DNA of 49,578 nt from positions 1 to 49,578 of the forward strand of contig CACDUZ010000003.1 of the NCBI GenBank assembly GCA_902556105.1, in the 5' to 3' direction. The notes under the pieces were generated by a model. It had not been told where the DNA came from, did no database searches, and saw only the letters and a program-made list of their open reading frames with translations. Each line of letters starts with the position of its first letter. Within the stretch, counting starts at the first letter, position 1. Positions 45,147 to 49,578 of the stretch are shown piece after piece. The DNA comes from an uncultured SAR86 cluster bacterium. Lineage in GTDB: Bacteria; Pseudomonadota; Gammaproteobacteria; Magnimaribacterales; D2472. The position numbers and the translations under genes were made by a program.

Positions 45147-48100
45147 GTGTCAAAGACTAAAAGCTTTATATTTAAGGGTAAGCAAAGTTTTTCAAGCTCA
45201 AAACTTGAACAAATTAGACGCGAATTTAATAAATTAAACAATCTAGATGCCAACATTCATTCCAATGAAATATATTTAATACTTGCTGATTCTGAGGACT
45301 TTAATTTAGAGGCTATTAAGGATGTGCTTTCAGCAACGGAACAAGAAGAGAAATTCTCATTTTATGTTGGCCCAAGGCTTGGAACTATTTCGCCTTGGTC
45401 ATCAAAAACTGAGGATATTATAAGCAATGTAGGACTCAAGAATATTCTCAGAGTAGAAAGACTTTTTGGATTTCAAATAGATTGTGAGTTTGATAAACAG
45501 AGCTTAAATACATCCATGCTATTCGATCGAATGACCCAGTCAATTTATTTAGATACCAAAGAATTTGAGAATCTTTTTGTTGCAGATGAACCACGATCTT
45601 TAAATCAGATAGATTTAATTAATAAAGGAAAACAAGAATTAGAACTTGCAAATAAATCATTTGGTTTTGCTATGAGTGATGATGAGATCGATTACTTATA
45701 TGATTTTTATTCCAAAGAAAAAAGAAATCCAACAGATGCAGAATTGATGATGTTTGCACAAGCAAATTCTGAACACTGCAGGCATAAAATATTTAATGCT
45801 AAATGGAACCTAGATGGATCGCAAAAGAACGATACATTATTTGATTTAATTAAAGACACTAGCAAATCCTCTCCTGATGGAATCATATCTGCATACAAAG
45901 ACAATGCAGCTATTGTTGAAGGTGCAAAAGTTGAAAGACTTCATTTAAACGATTCGAATATTTATGAATTTGTTGAAGACGATTTGAATTCAACTATTAA
46001 AGTTGAAACACATAATCATCCTACAGCTATTTCCCCATATCCAGGAGCATCGACGGGCTCTGGTGGTGAGATTAGAGATGAGGGTGCCACAGGTAGAGGT
46101 GCTAAACCTAAGGTAGGCTTAATGGGTTATAACGTTTCAAATCTAAGAATTCCAAATTTATTAAGAAGTTGGGAAAAAGAAGAATACAAGCCATCAAGGA
46201 TTGCTTCTCCATTAGAAATAATGATTGAAGCTCCAATTGGAGCTGCTGCATTTAATAATGAGTTTGGAAGGCCTGCAACGCTTGGTTATTTTAGGTCCTT
46301 TGAAACTGAATTCTCTCAAAACAAAGCATACGGATATCACAAACCAATAATGCTGGCTGGTGGTATAGGAGAAATAAGAGATAAAAATAATTTTAAACTT
46401 CAAATTGAAGAGGATTACCTAGTTGTAGTGCTAGGAGGTCCAGCAATGTTAATTGGTCTTGGAGGAGGAGCAGCCTCATCAGTCTCTTCAGGAGAGAGCG
46501 ATGAAGATTTAGATTTTGCATCTGTTCAACGAGATAACGCAGAAATGGAGAGACGTTGCCAAGAAGTAATAAATAAATGCTCAGCTCAAGAAAATAGTTT
46601 TATTGAATTTATTCATGATGTAGGAGCAGGCGGATTATCAAATGCTATTCCTGAATTAGCAAAGGATTCAGAGCTAGGTGTTTATATTGAATTATCAAAA
46701 ATACCAAATTCAGATAAATCTATGTCACCCATGGAAATTTGGTCAAATGAATCGCAAGAGAGATATGTTTTAGCAATTCATCAAGATAATAAAAAATCTT
46801 TTGAAGAAATTTGTAAAAGAGAAAGATGCGAGTATGCAATTGTGGGAGTAACGACCAAAGAGAAATCTGTAAAACTCTATGACGATACTAATGATAATTA
46901 TCCTGTGGATGTTCCTCTATCGATGTTATTTGGAGATTTGCCTATTACAGAGATGAGGGTCAACACCTATAAAAGAAAAGATTTAAAAGAAGATGATGCA
47001 GAAAAATTTGATCTTAAATCTGCAATAATAAAAGTTCTTCAACATCCAACTGTAGCATCCAAGTCATTTCTTATAACAATTGGAGATAGAACTGTTGGTG
47101 GAATGGTGGCAAGAGATCAATTTGTTGGTCCCTATCAAGTTCCAGTATCAGACTATTCACTAAGTTTAAGATCTTTTACCTCAAATTCTGGTGAGGTTTT
47201 ATCTATTGGAGAAAAGCCTACATTAGCACTCTCTAATCCAGCTGCTTCAATGCGAATGGCCCTGGCAGAGGCTTTAACCAATATGGCGGGAGTCGTTATT
47301 AAAGGATTAAACAATGTTCAGGTTTCAGCTAATTGGATGGCTGCTTCAGGTGAAAACGAAGAAGATTTGGCTCTGAGAGAAGGAGTAGAGGCATTATCAA
47401 AAATAAGCATTGATTTAGCAGTCTCAATTCCTGTTGGTAAAGATTCATTGTCAATGAAAACTAAGTGGTCTGATGACAGCAATCAACTTCAGGTCACAAG
47501 CCCGTTGTCTGGTGTAGTAACTGCTATGGCTCCTGTTGATGATGTTAGAGTTTGTGCCACGCCAGAACTTAATATAGAAGAAGAAACCTCTCTATTTTTG
47601 ATTAAATTAAATGGTAAAAATAGAATGGCAGGCTCAATTTTTTCAGAGGTAACAGAATCTAAGTATAAAGATACCCCTGATATAGATAGTGTTGATGATT
47701 TCAAATCAATGTTTACATGCATTCAAGAAATGATTTCCAATCAAACAATACTATCCATTCATGATATTTCCGATGGCGGTCTAATTACATCATTACTTGA
47801 AATGTGTTTTACGAAGAAAGTAGGTATGAGGTTAGATTTATCTGGAATAGATAATATAAATGAACAACTTTTCTCTGAAGAATCAGGTTTCGTTATTCAA
47901 GTTAAAAAAGATGATTCAAATACAATCATAGAGTCTTTGAATAAGAAAGGCTTGATAGTTAAAGAAATAGCCAATATTGAAGATAAAAATTTTACGATCG
48001 TTAAAGAAGAAGCTGAATTATTCAATGAGCCTATTATTGAACTAGAAAAGATATGGCGTGAAACATCACATGCCATTCAAGGAATTAGAGACAATATAGA

Positions 48101-48986
48101 AGTCGCAGACTCAGAATTAAGTCTTTTGGATGATGAAGGACTTTCAGGACTCATTGCTAATACAAGTTTTGATGAATCACAAATTAAGTCCTTCAGTACT
48201 AAAGTAACCAAGCCAAAAGTAGCTATCTTGAGAGAACAGGGAGTAAATGGTCAAAATGAAATGGCAGCAGCTTTTAGTCTTGCAGGATTTGATGCTGTTG
48301 ATGTTCATATGCAAGACCTATTGGAAGGAAAAGCTTTTTTAAAAGATTTTCAGGGTATGGCTGTTTGTGGAGGATTTTCGTATGGAGATGTCTTGGGAGC
48401 TGGAGGAGGTTGGTCCAAAACAATACTCTATAACAACAATGTTAAAGATCAGTTTGAAAGCTTTTTTAATAATCAAGATACTTTTACCTTAGGGGTCTGC
48501 AATGGATGCCAGATGCTATCAAGTCTTAAGGCAATAATTCCTGGTGCAGATAATTGGCCTAGTTTTGAAAGAAATTTATCAGATCAATTTGAGGCAAGAC
48601 TTGTTCAAGTGAAGATTAAAAACACCGATTCAGTTCTATTAAACAATATGGATGGGTGGACATTGCCTGTAGCATCAGCCCATGGAGAAGGAAGAACGAA
48701 TTTTAATGGAAACATGCTTACAGAATTAAAAAATCAAAATCAAATAGCTATAAATTTTGTTGATTCAAATCAAAACGACACTGAAAAATACCCACTTAAT
48801 CCTAATGGCTCAGATGAAGGTATTACGGGAATCACTGCTGCTGATGGAAGAATAACAATCATGATGCCGCATCCAGAAAGAGTTTTTAGAAAGCTTCAAA
48901 TGAGCTGGCATCCCAAAGACTGGAAAGAGTTTTCTCCATGGATGCAGATATTTGTTAATGCAAGAAAGTTTAGCGACGAAAATTAA
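45147..48986 (+). CDS. purL: Phosphoribosylformylglycinamidine synthase
   Basis: Fourth step of purine synthesis, with glutamine as amino donor. 1279 aa single-chain form typical of gammaproteobacteria (E. coli 1295). N-terminal domain, linker, two AIRS-like ATP-binding halves (NSEHCRHKIFNAKW, THNHPTAISPYPGASTGSGG, HDVGAGGLSNAIPEL) and a class I glutaminase domain with nucleophile C1118 in GVCNGCQM and PHPERV near the C-terminus. GTG start fixed by the reading frame and homology. TATAAT at 45111-45116 could be the -10. It ends exactly beside the NUDIX stop codon. Confidence 0.97.
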   Translation: MSKTKSFIFKGKQSFSSSKLEQIRREFNKLNNLDANIHSNEIYLILADSEDFNLEAIKDVLSATEQEEKFSFYVGPRLGTISPWSSKTEDIISNVGLKNILRVERLFGFQIDCEFDKQSLNTSMLFDRMTQSIYLDTKEFENLFVADEPRSLNQIDLINKGKQELELANKSFGFAMSDDEIDYLYDFYSKEKRNPTDAELMMFAQANSEHCRHKIFNAKWNLDGSQKNDTLFDLIKDTSKSSPDGIISAYKDNAAIVEGAKVERLHLNDSNIYEFVEDDLNSTIKVETHNHPTAISPYPGASTGSGGEIRDEGATGRGAKPKVGLMGYNVSNLRIPNLLRSWEKEEYKPSRIASPLEIMIEAPIGAAAFNNEFGRPATLGYFRSFETEFSQNKAYGYHKPIMLAGGIGEIRDKNNFKLQIEEDYLVVVLGGPAMLIGLGGGAASSVSSGESDEDLDFASVQRDNAEMERRCQEVINKCSAQENSFIEFIHDVGAGGLSNAIPELAKDSELGVYIELSKIPNSDKSMSPMEIWSNESQERYVLAIHQDNKKSFEEICKRERCEYAIVGVTTKEKSVKLYDDTNDNYPVDVPLSMLFGDLPITEMRVNTYKRKDLKEDDAEKFDLKSAIIKVLQHPTVASKSFLITIGDRTVGGMVARDQFVGPYQVPVSDYSLSLRSFTSNSGEVLSIGEKPTLALSNPAASMRMALAEALTNMAGVVIKGLNNVQVSANWMAASGENEEDLALREGVEALSKISIDLAVSIPVGKDSLSMKTKWSDDSNQLQVTSPLSGVVTAMAPVDDVRVCATPELNIEEETSLFLIKLNGKNRMAGSIFSEVTESKYKDTPDIDSVDDFKSMFTCIQEMISNQTILSIHDISDGGLITSLLEMCFTKKVGMRLDLSGIDNINEQLFSEESGFVIQVKKDDSNTIIESLNKKGLIVKEIANIEDKNFTIVKEEAELFNEPIIELEKIWRETSHAIQGIRDNIEVADSELSLLDDEGLSGLIANTSFDESQIKSFSTKVTKPKVAILREQGVNGQNEMAAAFSLAGFDAVDVHMQDLLEGKAFLKDFQGMAVCGGFSYGDVLGAGGGWSKTILYNNNVKDQFESFFNNQDTFTLGVCNGCQMLSSLKAIIPGADNWPSFERNLSDQFEARLVQVKIKNTDSVLLNNMDGWTLPVASAHGEGRTNFNGNMLTELKNQNQIAINFVDSNQNDTEKYPLNPNGSDEGITGITAADGRITIMMPHPERVFRKLQMSWHPKDWKEFSPWMQIFVNARKFSDEN

Positions 48987-49523
48987 TTACCAAAGTTTGA
49001 TATCTTCTTCTCTAAAAATATAATTATCTTTTTCTAGATCTTCAATATAGTACTTGAGTGTTTTTGTTACCGTTGGAAATGCTATTTCGTCCCATAAAAT
49101 CTCATCTATAGTAAATAATCTAACTTCTGAACTTTCTGAAGTGGGTCCAAAATCTTCATCTAAAAGATCTGCTAAAAAAAACATATGAATTTGATTGATA
49201 TGTGGAAGGCTAAACAATGTATAGGGCATCTTTACTTTCGCTTTTGATCCGGTTTCCTCAAATGTTTCTCTCAAAGCACCATCTTGAAGAGTTTCTGCAT
49301 TTTCCATAAAGCCAGCTGGTAAAGTCCATAAACCTTTTCGAGGATTAATATTTCTTTTGGCCATAAGGATTTTGTCCTTTCTTATACACAGTGCACCAAC
49401 AACCACATTGGGATTTGTATAAAAAATTGTGTCGCATTCTGGGCAGTAGTATCTTTTTAGATTATCGCCCTCTGGAACCTTAAATTCCATATTTGAATTT
49501 CCACAATTAGAACAATATTTCAA
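48987..49523 (-). CDS. NUDIX hydrolase with N-terminal zinc ribbon
   Basis: 178 aa. Zinc ribbon with two CxxC pairs (C4, C7, C27, C30) followed by a NUDIX domain; box GX5EX7REUXEEXGU at 71-93 (GFMENAETLQDGALRETFEE). It resembles NudC-like or ADP-ribose/NADH pyrophosphatases but lacks the longer NudC N-domain and its SQPWPFPxS motif, so the substrate is open. It faces purL with no intergenic base. Only 55 nt lie to its right before the window ends, with nothing identifiable. Confidence 0.9.
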   Translation of the reverse strand: MKYCSNCGNSNMEFKVPEGDNLKRYYCPECDTIFYTNPNVVVGALCIRKDKILMAKRNINPRKGLWTLPAGFMENAETLQDGALRETFEETGSKAKVKMPYTLFSLPHINQIHMFFLADLLDEDFGPTSESSEVRLFTIDEILWDEIAFPTVTKTLKYYIEDLEKDNYIFREEDIKLW

Positions 49524-49578
49524 TTTTCTTCCTTAATTAGAGAATATAGATACGTAAGAAGTTAAACTTATCAATATG

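Noticed and set aside
1..49578. CRISPR arrays, insertion sequences, prophage, toxin-antitoxin or other defence systems
   Set aside because: No spaced direct repeats, transposase or phage proteins seen; every stretch is accounted for by intact genes and short spacers.

Overview
The window is an AT-rich, very densely coded chromosomal segment of a free-living, Gram-negative, aerobic gammaproteobacterium. A streamlined marine lineage of the SAR86 kind fits best, but that is an inference from base composition, compactness, the lipid-degradation genes and gene order, not from a marker gene. The gammaproteobacterial signs are AcnB rather than AcnA, class 2 PyrD, LpxH, a two-domain PurL, and two gene orders that (from memory) match Pseudomonas: topA, two small genes, then lexA; and leuCDB-asd-fimV-truA-trpF...SPOR-cvpA-purF. 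I see no phage, transposon, integron, CRISPR array or rRNA, and no non-coding stretch longer than about 150 nt. Almost every gene is intact.

Layout. 1-5.0 kb: a nitronate monooxygenase, an RraA homologue, and a leftward operon of two acyl-CoA dehydrogenases and a PlsC-type acyltransferase. 5.1-12.3 kb: a rightward run of nadK, a rhomboid protease, galU, pyrD, an unknown membrane-anchored protein, topA and two small conserved genes. 12.3-13.0 kb: lexA, leftward, with a strong SOS box. 13.0-32.3 kb: twenty rightward genes with almost no spacing: a 5'-nucleotidase, thrH, queH, prpBCD (2-methylcitrate cycle), aroC, leuCDB, asd, a short fimV, truA, trpFBA, malonyl-CoA decarboxylase, a SPOR protein, cvpA and purF. 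32.3-37.0 kb: acnB (leftward), a DUF1289 gene, a bacterioferritin-like gene with a Fur-box-like operator, a DCC-family gene, and a DUF2237 pair. 37.0-39.3 kb: an SOS-controlled operon, umuD-umuC followed by two small genes of unknown function. 39.3-49.6 kb: lpxH, a lipoprotein cyclophilin, a sulfotransferase, an ArsC/LMW-phosphatase, tRNA-Asn, uvrB, a shortened MltF-like lytic transglycosylase, purL and a NUDIX hydrolase.

How the genes work together. LexA cleavage would induce lexA itself and the umuDC operon with its two passenger genes; uvrB lacks a LexA box in its short upstream region. PrpBCD, with AcnB supplying the hydration step, can turn propionyl-CoA (from odd-chain or branched lipid breakdown, perhaps fed by the acyl-CoA dehydrogenases) into pyruvate and succinate. 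The central block makes leucine, tryptophan, chorismate, aspartate semialdehyde and purines.

The observations I would follow first are: the two unknown genes behind umuDC; malonyl-CoA decarboxylase sitting where accD-folC is expected, joined to trpA by a 10-codon reading frame with ATGA overlaps at both ends; a recurring -10-like hexamer exactly 7 (once 8) nt before start codons lacking a Shine-Dalgarno, suggesting leaderless mRNAs; and all seven convergent gene junctions overlapping or abutting at their stop codons.
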